Positions 43,021-52,197 of a DNA stretch of 64,000 nucleotides are shown here, one piece after another. Source of the stretch: DATIRA01 sp964553405 (GTDB lineage: Bacteria; Pseudomonadota; Gammaproteobacteria; Steroidobacterales; Steroidobacteraceae); contig CAZKLS010000002.1 of NCBI GenBank assembly GCA_964553405.1, positions 1 to 64,000 of the forward strand, given 5' to 3'. A program made the position numbers and the translations under genes. The notes under the pieces were generated by a model. The model saw nothing but the letters and a program-made list of their open reading frames with translations, was not told the origin of the DNA and made no database searches. Each line of letters begins with the position of its first letter. Position 1 is the stretch's first letter.

Positions 43021-45000
43021 TCAACCCATCAGCAGCTTCGATTCGCTGATCTCCAGCTGCTCGGGCGTGCCGTAGAGCACCAGCACGTCGCCCTCTCGCA
43101 GCAGCGTCTCCGGATCGGGGTCCCGTCCGACGATCCCGTCGCGACGCAGCGCGTTGACGACGACCTCGCCCTCGTGCAGCCCGAGGCGCCGGATGCTCTG
43201 CCCGACCGCATGGGCGCCGGGCGGCAGTATCACGGTGCGCAACTGCTGGCGGAGCGAGTGGGTCTCGTCGATCGCGCGGGCGTCCGGCCTGCGGAAGACG
43301 CTGCGGAGGATCCCGTAGCGATCGTGCCGGATCTCGTCGGTCAGCTGCACGACCTCGCGCATCGGCGTGTTCAGGAACAGCAGCGCATGGGAGACGAGCG
43401 ACAGGCTGGTTTCGAACGTCGCCGGTATCACTTCCGTGGCCCCGGCCGCCAGCAGCTCGTCGAGCTTGCTGTCGTCCTCGTCGCGCACCAGGATCGGCAC
43501 GTCCGCGCGCATCCGGCGGACCACGCGGATGATCCTGAGCGCCGTGTCCGGCGCATGGAACGAGACGACGACCACGCTGGCCTGGGCGAGGCCCAGCGAC
43601 TCCAGGACCTCGGGGTGCGCCGAGTCGCCGTAAACGACGGGGTCGCCCGCCTGGCGGGCCTCGCGGACCCGGTGCGGGTCCAGGTCCAGCGCGATGAACT
43701 CGAAGCCGCGCTGCTCCAGCACCCGCGCCAGGTTCTGGCCGACCCGACCGAAGCCGCAGATGATGACGTGCTCGCGGCGTGCGAGGTCCCGGGTCGCCGC
43801 GGTCTCGAGCGCAACCTCCGAGGGGTCCACAGTCCGCCGGCGCAGCAGCCGGTCCGCGATCCGGCCGTTGTAGCGCACCAGCAGCGGTCCGAGCATCATG
43901 CTCAGCACGATCGCGGTCAGCAGCGCCTGCACGATCGCGCCGTCCACGGCCCGGGCGTTGAGCAGCACCGTCAGCAGCGCGAAGCCGAACTCGCCGCCCA
44001 TCGACATGATCACGCCGGTGCGCAGCGCCTTGTGGGAGTTCGGCACGAACCGCTTGACGACGACGAACACGATCAACGCCTTGACGACCAGCAGCGCGGC
44101 GAGCAGCAGCAGCACGAGCGGCAGCTGCGAGAACAGCAGCCGCAGGTCCAGCAGCATGCCGACCGAGATGAAGAAGAGCCCCAGCAGGATGTCCTGAAAG
44201 GGCTTGATGACGGCCTCTGTCTGGTGACGGAACTCGGTCTCGGCCAGCAGCATGCCCGCGAGGAACGCGCCCAGCGCCATCGACAGGCCCAGCTCGTGCG
44301 TCGCCCAGGCGGCTCCGAGCGCCACGAACAGCACGGTCAGCGTGAAGGTCTCCGAGCTGCGGTGGCGGGCGATCTCGTGGAACAGCGGCCGCAACAGCCA
44401 GCGTCCGAGGATCAGCACGACCAGCAGCGCAAGCAGCGCCCGCCCGACCATGCCCAGCAGCCAGGCCGGGCTGAGCACCTCGCCGCCGCCGGACACCGCG
44501 CTCGCGAGCGCGAGCAGCGGCACGAAGGCGAGATCCTGGAACAGCAGGATGCCGAGCGACAGCCGCGCGTGGGTCCTGTTCAGCTCCAGCTGTTCCCCGA
44601 GCTGCCTGAGCACGATGGCGGTCGAGGACATCGCGATCGCGCCGCCGAGGACGATGGCGACCGGGACCGGGATCCCGAGGGCCCAGGCGGCCCCGCCGAA
44701 GACGGCGGTCGTCAGCAGGACCTGCAGGCCGCCGATGCCGAACACCTCGGCCTTCATCGCGACCATCCGGGCCAGCGAGAACTCGAGTCCCAGCGTGAAC
44801 ACCAGGAATACGACGCCGAACTCGGCCAGCAGCCGGATCGCCTCGTCGTCCGCGGCGAGCCCGAGCGCATGCGGGCCGAGCAGCATCCCGACGACCAGGT
44901 AACCGAGGATCGGCGGCAGCGCGAAACGCCGCACGAGGCTCAGCACCAGGACCGAGCCGGCCAGAAGAATCAGGATCTGAGAGAGAATCTCGCCGGCCAT
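43021..45000 (-). CDS. CPA2-family monovalent cation:proton antiporter (Kef/YbaL-like)
   Basis: A 659-residue membrane transporter with about 12 N-terminal helices ([67 protein letters not shown]). A cytoplasmic RCK/TrkA-N domain binds NAD(H) ([20 protein letters not shown]) and a TrkA-C domain ends the chain ([13 protein letters not shown]). This is the KefB/KefC/YbaL pattern, exchanging K+ or Na+ for H+. No KefF/KefG-like partner gene is adjacent. Same strand as purT, 37 bp apart. Confidence 0.92.
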   Translation of the reverse strand: MAGEILSQILILLAGSVLVLSLVRRFALPPILGYLVVGMLLGPHALGLAADDEAIRLLAEFGVVFLVFTLGLEFSLARMVAMKAEVFGIGGLQVLLTTAVFGGAAWALGIPVPVAIVLGGAIAMSSTAIVLRQLGEQLELNRTHARLSLGILLFQDLAFVPLLALASAVSGGGEVLSPAWLLGMVGRALLALLVVLILGRWLLRPLFHEIARHRSSETFTLTVLFVALGAAWATHELGLSMALGAFLAGMLLAETEFRHQTEAVIKPFQDILLGLFFISVGMLLDLRLLFSQLPLVLLLLAALLVVKALIVFVVVKRFVPNSHKALRTGVIMSMGGEFGFALLTVLLNARAVDGAIVQALLTAIVLSMMLGPLLVRYNGRIADRLLRRRTVDPSEVALETAATRDLARREHVIICGFGRVGQNLARVLEQRGFEFIALDLDPHRVREARQAGDPVVYGDSAHPEVLESLGLAQASVVVVSFHAPDTALRIIRVVRRMRADVPILVRDEDDSKLDELLAAGATEVIPATFETSLSLVSHALLFLNTPMREVVQLTDEIRHDRYGILRSVFRRPDARAIDETHSLRQQLRTVILPPGAHAVGQSIRRLGLHEGEVVVNALRRDGIVGRDPDPETLLREGDVLVLYGTPEQLEISESKLLMG

Positions 45001-45124
45001 CGCCCCTCACCCGTCGTGCGTTGCGATGCTAGCATTCCGGCGGCTTACGCTTCGCCGATGGAGGTGCCACGATGCGCGAGTCCTTCCCGTCACGGACGGT
45101 CTGCCGCAGGAGCTAGGTACCCGA

Positions 45125-46240
45125 ATGGGATTCCAGGCCGACTTCGACCCGGCCGCCTCCCGGCTGCGGCTTGCGGGAGACCTCCGCATGGCCGACGCCG
45201 CGCAACTCGAGCCGGTGCTGCGCGAGGCGGAGCGCACCCGTTCGCCGGAGCTGCTGCTCGACCTGCGTTCGGTGGGCGAGACCGACATCGGGCCCGCCTG
45301 GCTGATCCGCTGTGCGCTCGAACGCCTCGCTGCGCGCGGCGTGAGCGTTCGTACCGAAGGGGCTGCTGGCGAGCATTCGGCCTACCTCGACCGGCTCGCG
45401 GGCGAGCAGCTGGGGGCGCTGGCGGCGCCTGCAAGGAGCACGCCGCAGCGCTGGCTGATCGACCTCGGGCGCGCCATCGAGGCGCGGGTGATCAGCTGGG
45501 TGGAGGCGTTGACCTTCGGCGGCCAGCTGATCGCGACGGCGTCCACGGCCTGGACGAGCCTGCGCCGCTGGCGCGTGCCGTCCGTCGTGCGCCACGTCTA
45601 CGAGACCGGCGTGCAGGCCATCCCGGTCGTGGCGGTGATCGCCTTCCTGATCAGCGTGATTTCGGCTTACATCGGCGCGCAGCAGCTGCGCCCGTTCGGC
45701 GCCGAGATATTCACCGTGGACCTGGTCGCGATCGGCGTGCTGCGCGAACTCGGCGTGCTGCTCACGGCGATCATGGTCGCGGGCCGCACCGGCAGCGCCT
45801 ACGCGGCCGAGCTCGGCGTGATGAAGCTCAACGACGAGGTCGACGCGCTCGAGTCGATGGGCATCAATCCCTACGAGGTCCTGGTGCTGCCGCGGGTCCT
45901 GGCGCTGGTGATCGCGCTGCCGCTGCTCACCGTCGTCGCGGACGCGATGGGCCTCGCCGGCGGCGCTCTGCTCACCCGGTACCTGATCGACCTGCCCTGG
46001 CCGCAGTTCGTCATGCGGCTCGATTCGGCCATCGGCGCGACGACCTTCTGGGCGGGACTCGTCAAGGCGCCCGTGTTCGGTTTGCTGATCGCGTTGACCG
46101 GCACGTTGCGCGGCCTGCAGGTCAGGGAGTCTTCCCGCGAGCTGGGACGGCTGACGACCGTGGCCGTCGTGCAGTCGATCTTCCTGGTGATCTTCGCCGA
46201 CGCCATCTTCGCGATCTTCTTCCTCGAGATCGACTTCTGA
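45125..46240 (+). CDS. mlaE: MlaE-type ABC permease with N-terminal STAS domain
   Basis: A 371-residue protein starting at ATG 45125. Residues about 1-95 resemble a STAS domain (SRLRLAGDLRMADAAQLEPV, ELLLDLRSVGETDIG). The rest is an MlaE permease: SVVRHVYETGVQAIPVVAVI, YIGAQQLRPFGAEIFTVDLV, ELGVLLTAIMVAGRTGSAYAAELGVMKLNDEVDALESMG pattern (motif quoted as TGSAYAAELGVM) and DAMGLAGG. It is the inner-membrane permease of an MCE lipid transporter. In E. coli the STAS protein MlaB is separate; here it is fused. Its stop overlaps the ATPase start. Confidence 0.92.
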   Translation: MGFQADFDPAASRLRLAGDLRMADAAQLEPVLREAERTRSPELLLDLRSVGETDIGPAWLIRCALERLAARGVSVRTEGAAGEHSAYLDRLAGEQLGALAAPARSTPQRWLIDLGRAIEARVISWVEALTFGGQLIATASTAWTSLRRWRVPSVVRHVYETGVQAIPVVAVIAFLISVISAYIGAQQLRPFGAEIFTVDLVAIGVLRELGVLLTAIMVAGRTGSAYAAELGVMKLNDEVDALESMGINPYEVLVLPRVLALVIALPLLTVVADAMGLAGGALLTRYLIDLPWPQFVMRLDSAIGATTFWAGLVKAPVFGLLIALTGTLRGLQVRESSRELGRLTTVAVVQSIFLVIFADAIFAIFFLEIDF

Positions 46241-47025
46241 TGGACCAGGTCCCGCCGGTCATACGCGTCCGCGATCTGGTCAACCGGTTCGGCACGCAGC
46301 TGGTGCACGACGGGGTCAGCTTCGACGTGCATGCCGGCGAGATATTCGGCATCGTCGGCGGCTCGGGCAGCGGCAAGTCCGTGTTGCTGAAGACGATGCT
46401 GGGCCTGCATCGGCCGAATTCCGGCACCGTCGAGGTCGAGGGACGCGACATCCTCGCGATGAGCGAGCGCGAGTTGCGCGAGGTCAAGCGCCGCTACGGC
46501 GTCACCTTCCAGCACGGGGCCCTGTTCACCTCGCTGTCGGTGGCGGAGAACGTGATCCTGCCGATCGCGGAGGCGGCCGACCTCTCCGAGCAGACGCTGA
46601 ACGAGCTGGTCGAGCTGCGGCTGCGCATGGTCGGCCTGCCGCTCGATGCCGCTCGGAAGTTCCCGGCGCAACTGTCGGGCGGCATGGTGAAGCGCGCGGC
46701 GCTCGCGCGGGCACTGGCTCTGGACCCGCCGCTGCTGTTCCTGGACGAACCGACCGCCGGGCTCGATCCGATCGCGGCGACCGCCTTCGACGACCTGGTG
46801 ATCTACCTGCGCGAGACGCTCGAGCTCACCGTGGTGATGGTCACCCACGATCTGGACACCCTCGCGAGGACATGCGACCGTGTCGGCGTACTCGTCGACC
46901 GCAAGCTGGTGGTGGACACGCTGGAGGGGATCGTGAAGAGCGAGCACCCGTGGATCCGGGAATATTTCCACGGAGCACGCGGCAGGTCGGTCGAGGATCC
47001 GGCGGAGGGCAAGGATGGAACGTGA
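46240..47025 (+). CDS. mlaF: MCE-system ABC ATPase (MlaF-like)
   Basis: A 261-residue ATPase. Walker A is GGSGSGKSVLL, the Q-loop is in FQHGALFTSLSV, the signature is QLSGGMVKRAALARAL and Walker B is LLFLDEPTAGLDP, with switch His in VTHDLD. The FQ.GALF/SVAENV region is typical for MlaF. It drives phospholipid movement through MlaE. The start ATG 46240 shares one base with the permease stop; the next start at 47015 lies inside this gene. Confidence 0.94.
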   Translation: MDQVPPVIRVRDLVNRFGTQLVHDGVSFDVHAGEIFGIVGGSGSGKSVLLKTMLGLHRPNSGTVEVEGRDILAMSERELREVKRRYGVTFQHGALFTSLSVAENVILPIAEAADLSEQTLNELVELRLRMVGLPLDAARKFPAQLSGGMVKRAALARALALDPPLLFLDEPTAGLDPIAATAFDDLVIYLRETLELTVVMVTHDLDTLARTCDRVGVLVDRKLVVDTLEGIVKSEHPWIREYFHGARGRSVEDPAEGKDGT

Positions 47026-47950
47026 CGCGAAATACGCGGCCGTCGCGACCTTCGCGCTGCTGGTGCTGGCCGCGGCCTTCGCGTTCGTCTGGTGGTACTC
47101 GGGCCGGGGCGACCGCCGGGTGTACGAGCTCTACGAGGTCTACTTCGACGGCTCGGTCAGCGGTCTCGCCCAGGGCAGCCCGGTGCGATACCTGGGCGTC
47201 GACGTGGGTCGCGTGGAAAACCTGCGCGTGGACACGAAGAACCCGGGCCGGGTGAAGATCCTGGCCGAGATCGACTCGACGGCGCCGATCTCCGGCGCGA
47301 CCCGTGCGAGGCTGGGCCTGCTGGGGCTGACCGGCCTGTTGTACATCGACCTGCAACTCGAGCCGGATGCGGACTCGGCCCAGCCGCTCGCGATGGGCGA
47401 CCGCTATCCGGTGATCCTCTCGCGCAAGGGCGACATCGAGGCGTTCCTCGAGCGGCTGCCGGACCTGGTCGGCGACGTGGGCGCCGTGGTCGAGCGGATA
47501 GAGCGCGTCCTGTCCGACGAGAACATCGCCGCGGTCCGTGGTGCGCTCGCGGGTCTCGAGGAGACCTCGCGCGGGTTGCCCGCCGTGGCCTCCGAGGCGC
47601 AGGCGCTGCTGGCCGAGCTGCGCGCGGCATCCCGCGATACCGGCGCGCTGCTCGAGCAGGCGAACGGCCTGCTCGACAGTTCCGGTCCGCAGCTTGCGGC
47701 ATCGTTCGACAGCCTGCGGACGGCGACGGAGCGAGTCGCCTCGCTCGCGGCGAGCGTCGAGCGGGTGGTCGCCGCGAACGAGTCCAGCCTGGCGGGCTTC
47801 GCCGGCGGCGGTCTCGTCGAGTTCCAGCAACTGCTCGTTGACCTGCGCCAGGCGAGCGCGGAAGTCCAGGGACTCGCGAGCAGCCTGCGGGAGAACCCGT
47901 CCAGCCTGCTGCGCGAGCGTGAGGAAACGGGCGTGGAGATAGCACCATGA
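47015..47950 (+). CDS. mlaD: MlaD/MCE-domain substrate-binding protein
   Basis: A 311-residue protein with one N-terminal membrane helix (residues 8-27) and a single MCE domain (about 40-115: VYFDGSVSGLAQGSPVRYLGVDVGRV, TRARLGLLGLTGLLYIDLQL; quoted in parts). A long helical C-terminal region (about 120-300) rich in Ala/Leu/Glu heptads could form a needle or tunnel across the periplasm, as in longer MCE proteins. It hands lipids to or from the permease. The start overlaps mlaF by 11 bp. Confidence 0.9.
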   Translation: MERDAKYAAVATFALLVLAAAFAFVWWYSGRGDRRVYELYEVYFDGSVSGLAQGSPVRYLGVDVGRVENLRVDTKNPGRVKILAEIDSTAPISGATRARLGLLGLTGLLYIDLQLEPDADSAQPLAMGDRYPVILSRKGDIEAFLERLPDLVGDVGAVVERIERVLSDENIAAVRGALAGLEETSRGLPAVASEAQALLAELRAASRDTGALLEQANGLLDSSGPQLAASFDSLRTATERVASLAASVERVVAANESSLAGFAGGGLVEFQQLLVDLRQASAEVQGLASSLRENPSSLLREREETGVEIAP

Positions 47951-48564
47951 AGCGCGTCGCGTCGATCCTGGTCGTCGCGCTGGCCTGCAGCGCCTGTTCG
48001 GGCGGCCTGCTGAAGTCGGACGCCGAGCCGCCCGACGTCTACCGTCTCAGTGCGACCGAGGTGCAGCACGGCGGCCAGACGCTCGGGCTGGCGCTGGCCG
48101 TCGCGAGGCCCCGTGCTCCAGCGGCACTGGACACGGACCGACTGGCGGTGGTCAAGCCGGGACTGGGATTCGACTACTTCGCCGGCATGCGCTGGGCAGA
48201 ACCGGCGCCGTCGATGCTGCAGCAGCTGCTGGTGCAGGCGCTCGCGGCCGACGGCCGGTTCGCGACCACCGTGGCCGCACCGAGCCGCGTCCCGACCGAG
48301 CTGCTGCTCGACGTCGAGTTGCGCCGGTTCGAGGCTGTCGATGCGGGGGAAGGGCAGGCGCCGCGCGTGGACGTGGAGATCCAGGCCAGCCTGGTGGATC
48401 TGCGTGACCGACGACGGGTCGGGAGCTTCTCCGCGGTGGCGTCGACGACGGCGAGCGAGCGCCGCCGCCCGGCGCTGATCCGCGCGTTCCAGCAGGCGAC
48501 CGACGCGGCGGTCGGCACGCTGCTCGGCGAACTGCGCGAGTCTTCGGCAGAACTGCGTCGCTGA
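47947..48564 (+). CDS. ABC-type transport auxiliary lipoprotein (PqiC/LetC-like)
   Basis: A 205-residue lipoprotein (lipobox CSAC, Cys18). The ABC-transport-auxiliary fold shows VYRLSATE, LGLALAVARPRAPAALDTDRL, MLQQLLVQALAADGRF and LLLDVELRRFEAVD. Such proteins partner MCE systems at the outer membrane. The start ATG 47947 overlaps the mlaD stop (ATGA), so the four genes mlaE-F-D-lipoprotein form one coupled operon. No MlaC homologue is present. Confidence 0.88.
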   Translation: MKRVASILVVALACSACSGGLLKSDAEPPDVYRLSATEVQHGGQTLGLALAVARPRAPAALDTDRLAVVKPGLGFDYFAGMRWAEPAPSMLQQLLVQALAADGRFATTVAAPSRVPTELLLDVELRRFEAVDAGEGQAPRVDVEIQASLVDLRDRRRVGSFSAVASTTASERRRPALIRAFQQATDAAVGTLLGELRESSAELRR

Positions 48565-48566
48565 GG

Positions 48567-49334
48567 TTGCCGAACCCTGCAGCTGTTCGCCGCTGGACCG
48601 CGCTGCACGCGGCGTGCTGCGCCTTGCTGCTCGTCGCGGCCGCGTTGCAGGCCGAAGTGCCGCACGCGGTGCTGACCGGCTACGTCAGCCGCGTCATGGA
48701 TGGCGACAGCCTGATCCTGCGGTCCTCGGGCAGGGACGTCGAAGTGCGGCTCGCCGAAATCGATACGCCTGAGAAGGGGCAGCCGTACGCCGAGAACGCC
48801 AGGCGTGCGCTGCAGGGCATGCTGCTCGGGCGGCGCGTGCGGGCCGAGGTGCTCGAGCGCGACCGCTACGGCCGGGCCGTGGCCCGGGTCTACCGCCTGC
48901 CGGAAGGCGTCTGGATCAACGAGGAACTCGTCCGGCGCGGGCATGCCTGGGTCTACCGGCGTTACGCACGGGATCCGCGGCTGTACGAGGTCGAGCGCGA
49001 AGCCCGCGAGCACCGTCGCGGCCTGTGGGCATTGCCCGAGGCCGAGCGGGAAGCGCCGTGGAAGTGGCGAAAGGCGCATCCAGCCCCTGCCCGGCGGGAT
49101 CAGGCGGCGAGCATCTCCAGCCGGCGCTCGAGTTCGAACGGGTCGCGGACGATCGTGCAACGCTCCGGTGTCGCAGCGGCGTCGAGGCGTTCGACCGCTG
49201 AGCCGCCGAGCCAGACGGCCTGTTCAGGCGTGATTCCGGCGACGAGTTCACGCAGCGCTTCGCTCAGCACCGGCAACCCGTCCTGGAGAACGACGCTGAG
49301 CGCGACGACACTGGCGCCGACCTCGCGTGCATAA
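48567..49334 (+). CDS. Thermonuclease-family nuclease with an antisense-derived tail
   Basis: A 255-residue frame starting at TTG 48567, 2 bp after the lipoprotein stop. A signal peptide (residues 8-30) precedes a staphylococcal-nuclease domain: GYVSRVMDGDSLIL, VRLAEIDTPEKGQPY (catalytic Arg/Asp), RVRAEVLERDRYGR, WINEELVRRGHAWVYRR and EREAREHRRGLWALP. The family ends near WKWR (about residue 170). The last 80 residues are Ser/Arg/Thr-rich, have no domain and read antisense through the 3' end of the MerR gene for 235 bp. The natural stop may have been lost or a base error may be present. Confidence 0.8.
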   Translation: MPNPAAVRRWTALHAACCALLLVAAALQAEVPHAVLTGYVSRVMDGDSLILRSSGRDVEVRLAEIDTPEKGQPYAENARRALQGMLLGRRVRAEVLERDRYGRAVARVYRLPEGVWINEELVRRGHAWVYRRYARDPRLYEVEREAREHRRGLWALPEAEREAPWKWRKAHPAPARRDQAASISSRRSSSNGSRTIVQRSGVAAASRRSTAEPPSQTACSGVIPATSSRSASLSTGNPSWRTTLSATTLAPTSRA

Positions 49335-49987
49335 CGGGCGATCTCGGCCGCCGGAAGATCAGGCCCGAGGTAGTGCACCTTGAAGCCGCGGCTCGCACAG
49401 AGGATGGCCGACATCAGCAGGCCGAGCTCGTGGCGTTCTCCCTCCAGCGTCGCGAAGACGATCGCGCGGCCGTGCGAGTTGCGATCGAAGGTGTCGAGGA
49501 ACAGGCCGAGGTGCTTGCGCACGGCCCCGGAAACCAGTCGTTCCTGGGCAATCGAGAACTGCCCGCGGTGCCAGCGATTGCCGACTTCGGTCAGCAGCGG
49601 CTTCAGCACCTCGTCGAAGAGCTGCGGTGCGCTCATCAGCGAGATCGCGAGCGTCAGGCACTGTTCGCAGTCCGCCGGGCGGAAACGTTCGGCGGCTTCG
49701 AGCATCCGGCGCACCAGCACGTTGCCAGGTGTCGTGGAGCTGCCGTCGGCGGGTGCCTGAAGCAGCTCCGCGAGCTCGTGCTCGTCGAGCTGCGACAGGC
49801 GCCCGATCGGGTGCCCTCGCTCCGTGGCCTCGCGGAGCCGCCGGAGCCGAATGACGTCCTCTGCCCGGTAGACCCGTCGGCCCGAAGCATCCCTGCCCGG
49901 GACCACGACCGCATAGCGGCGTTCCCAGGCGCGAAGCGTCTCGACGCTCAGCCCAGTGGCCTCGGACACCGCCTTGATGGAGAACAT
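49100..49987 (-). CDS. MerR-family regulator with cobalamin-binding domain (CarH/LitR-like)
   Basis: A 295-residue regulator. Residues 1-70 are a MerR HTH (SIKAVSEATGLSVETLRAWERRY, YRAEDVIRLRRLREA; quoted in part). Residues about 75-165 form a helical cap (RMLEAAERFRPADCEQCL) and 170-290 a B12-binding fold (ERHELGLLMSAILCASRGFKVHYLGPDLPAAEI). The canonical DxHxxG loop is replaced by ERHELG, which keeps the His. CarH/LitR members sense light with adenosyl-B12 and control carotenoid or repair genes; none are adjacent. Start ATG 49987. Confidence 0.87.
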   Translation of the reverse strand: MFSIKAVSEATGLSVETLRAWERRYAVVVPGRDASGRRVYRAEDVIRLRRLREATERGHPIGRLSQLDEHELAELLQAPADGSSTTPGNVLVRRMLEAAERFRPADCEQCLTLAISLMSAPQLFDEVLKPLLTEVGNRWHRGQFSIAQERLVSGAVRKHLGLFLDTFDRNSHGRAIVFATLEGERHELGLLMSAILCASRGFKVHYLGPDLPAAEIARYAREVGASVVALSVVLQDGLPVLSEALRELVAGITPEQAVWLGGSAVERLDAAATPERCTIVRDPFELERRLEMLAA

Positions 49988-50109
49988 GGCCGTCAATGAT
50001 ACGTTTGCCGGATTAGATGTAAAGATAATATGCACCTAAATGCTGGACAAAGTATTGACAACATGCGCCGACTGTGGGATCGTTCAGCCGTCAACGATGA
50101 CCCCCGTTC

Positions 50110-50140
50110 GGGCGGACCTCCGGTCCGCCCTTCTTTTTTT
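50110..50140 (+). terminator. Intrinsic terminator with no upstream plus-strand gene
   Basis: Arms 50110-50118 and 50122-50130 form a 9-bp GC hairpin with a 3-base loop, followed by TTCTTTTTTT. This is the clearest Rho-independent terminator in the window and acts on the plus strand. The nearest plus-strand gene end is 49334, antisense to the MerR gene. A TTGACA at 50055-50060 could start a very short RNA ending here. Confidence 0.8.
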
Positions 50141-50172
50141 CGGGACCTGTCGGGACGGGCCGGCCGGTCAGG

Positions 50173-52197
50173 TCATGCCGGCCGCTGTATGACCGGGTGC
50201 TCGCCGGTGTCCTGCCGACGGATCAGGTCGAGGAACTCGCCCGAGGACAACGGCTCGCCGAACAGGCGCCCCTGCCCGTACTGGCACCCGCTGTGCAGCA
50301 GGAACGCGCGCTGCTCGTCCGTCTCGATGCCTTCGGCCAGCACCTGCAGTCCCAGGCTGCGTCCCATCTCGATGATCGTGCGCACGATTGTCGCATCGTC
50401 CGGGTCGCTCGCCGCGTTGGTGACGAAGGAGCGGTCGATCTTCAGCGTACCGATCGGGAACTGCTGCAGCGCGCTGAGGCTGGAATAGCCTGTGCCGAAG
50501 TCGTCGATCGACAGGTGCACGCCCATCGCGCGCAGCTCGTCGAGCAGCGGCAGCGTACGGTCCGCGTCCAGCATCAACGTCGTCTCGGTGATCTCGAGCT
50601 CGACGCAGGCCGGCGAGACGTCGTGCTTCTCGAACACCGAGCGGCAGCGCGGAATGAAGCTCGCCTGGCTCAGCTCCTTCAGCGAGAGGTTGATCGCCAC
50701 GCGGCCGGGGTCGTCGACCTTCCGTCGCCAGCTCGAATAGTCGCTGCACACCTGGTCGAGCACCCAGGCGCCGATGTCGAGGATCAGCCTCGATTCCTCG
50801 GCCAGCGGGATGAACTGCGACGGCGCGATGTCGCCATGTCCCGGCAGGCGCCATCGGATCAGTGCCTCGGCACCCACGACCCGGCGGCTGTCGAGATCGA
50901 CCTTGGGCTGATAGCGCAGGATGAACTCGCCCCGCTCGACGGCGCGCCTGAGCTTGCTCCGCAGAAGCAGCCGCTCGACGGCCGAGGCATTCATCTCCGG
51001 CGTGTAGAAGACGTGGCAATGGCGGCCCGCGCGCTTCGCGTGGTACATGGCCGCGTCTGCGTCGCGGATCAGGTCGATGACGTTGTCCGCGTCCTCGGGC
51101 GCCGTCGCGATGCCGATGCTCGCCGTGACCTCGATCTCGTGCTCGCCGGCGTGCAGTGGCCGCGCGATCTCCGCGAGCACGAGCCGGGCGAGGGATGCGG
51201 CCTGCTCGTGACGCGCGGCCGGGTCGGGGCCGTCTTCGGCGAAGATCGCGAACTCGTCGCCGGCGAGCCTGCCGACCACCGAGTCCTTCGGCAGCAGCCG
51301 CGTCAGTCGCTCGCTCACGATCTCCAGCACGCGGTCGCCGGCGCCGTGCCCGAACGTGTCGTTGATGTCCTTGAAATTGTCCAGGTCCACGTACAGCAGC
51401 GCCACGCCCTGCGACTGGCGGAGCCTGCGCGTGATGGCCTGGTGGAGCAGGTGCTGGAACTGCATCCGGTTCGGCATCTTGGTCAGCGCGTCGAAGCGCG
51501 CGAGGTAGCGGATGCGGCGCTCGGCGCGCTTGCGTTCCGTGATGTCGCGCAGCACGTAGATCGTGCCGCGGAACGAGGCCTCGGCATCCCCGATTTCCGC
51601 GGCCGAGACGGAGACCGGGATCGTCTGGCCCGGGCCGGTCCGGATCACGGTTTCCCCGACGCCCTCGCGCACCTTATCCGGGTCGAACGCCGCCCTGTGC
51701 TCGGCTGCGATCAGCGACAGCAGGTCGCGGTCGACCAGCATCTCGCGCCCGCAGCCGAACAGCTGCAGCGCCGCATGGTTCGCATTGCGGATCCGGCCCT
51801 CCGGCGAGGCGACCAGCACCGCGTCGCGCATGCTGTTGAGCAGCGTGTTCAGGTAGTCGCGGGAGATCGTCGTCCTGCGCAGCGCTTCGCGCATCCGCTC
51901 GAGCGCCTCCTCCAGCTTCGCGACCTCTCTCACGCCGCTGCGCGGCACCGGTTCCTGATGAAAGCCGCTGCCGATGCGCTCGGCGCTGGACATCAGCCGG
52001 GTCATCGCACGGTCGATCCGCTGGATCAGCAGCAGCGTCACGCCGGCCCCGAGCAGCGACAGCAGGATGCCGATGCCGACGATCGGGAGAACGTTGCGCT
52101 CGCCGAGCGCCACCGTGGCCGCGACGGCTGCCGTCACCAGCAGGCCCATCAGCAGCACGGCCGTCACGTAGCGGGCTTTCAAGCCGGTCCCGCGCAT
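50173..52197 (-). CDS. Membrane GGDEF-EAL protein with PAS domain
   Basis: A 674-residue cyclic di-GMP protein. Two N-terminal helices (about residues 8-50) anchor it, followed by a HAMP-like linker, PAS (about 115-230), GGDEF (about 240-405) and EAL (about 415-665). The GGDEF signature reads AGDEF (GRLAGDEFAIF), which may be active or degenerate. The EAL domain looks complete: AEALIRW, NLSLKEL, ELEITETTLM, IDDFGTGYSSLSAL, KIDRSFV and EGIET. Phosphodiesterase activity is therefore the safer call. Start ATG 52197 has GGGAGG upstream; a GTG at 52326 would add 43 residues. Confidence 0.92.
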   Translation of the reverse strand: MRGTGLKARYVTAVLLMGLLVTAAVAATVALGERNVLPIVGIGILLSLLGAGVTLLLIQRIDRAMTRLMSSAERIGSGFHQEPVPRSGVREVAKLEEALERMREALRRTTISRDYLNTLLNSMRDAVLVASPEGRIRNANHAALQLFGCGREMLVDRDLLSLIAAEHRAAFDPDKVREGVGETVIRTGPGQTIPVSVSAAEIGDAEASFRGTIYVLRDITERKRAERRIRYLARFDALTKMPNRMQFQHLLHQAITRRLRQSQGVALLYVDLDNFKDINDTFGHGAGDRVLEIVSERLTRLLPKDSVVGRLAGDEFAIFAEDGPDPAARHEQAASLARLVLAEIARPLHAGEHEIEVTASIGIATAPEDADNVIDLIRDADAAMYHAKRAGRHCHVFYTPEMNASAVERLLLRSKLRRAVERGEFILRYQPKVDLDSRRVVGAEALIRWRLPGHGDIAPSQFIPLAEESRLILDIGAWVLDQVCSDYSSWRRKVDDPGRVAINLSLKELSQASFIPRCRSVFEKHDVSPACVELEITETTLMLDADRTLPLLDELRAMGVHLSIDDFGTGYSSLSALQQFPIGTLKIDRSFVTNAASDPDDATIVRTIIEMGRSLGLQVLAEGIETDEQRAFLLHSGCQYGQGRLFGEPLSSGEFLDLIRRQDTGEHPVIQRPA

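Noticed and set aside
42889..47025. 1378-codon plus-strand frame ending in the MlaF ATPase
   Set aside because: Only the last 261 residues are a protein; the rest is antisense to the antiporter and out of frame with MlaE. The ATG at 46240 is the true start.
50063..50488. Plus-strand open frame running through the intrinsic terminator
   Set aside because: It crosses a strong terminator and then lies antisense to the GGDEF/EAL gene, so it is not a credible coding sequence.
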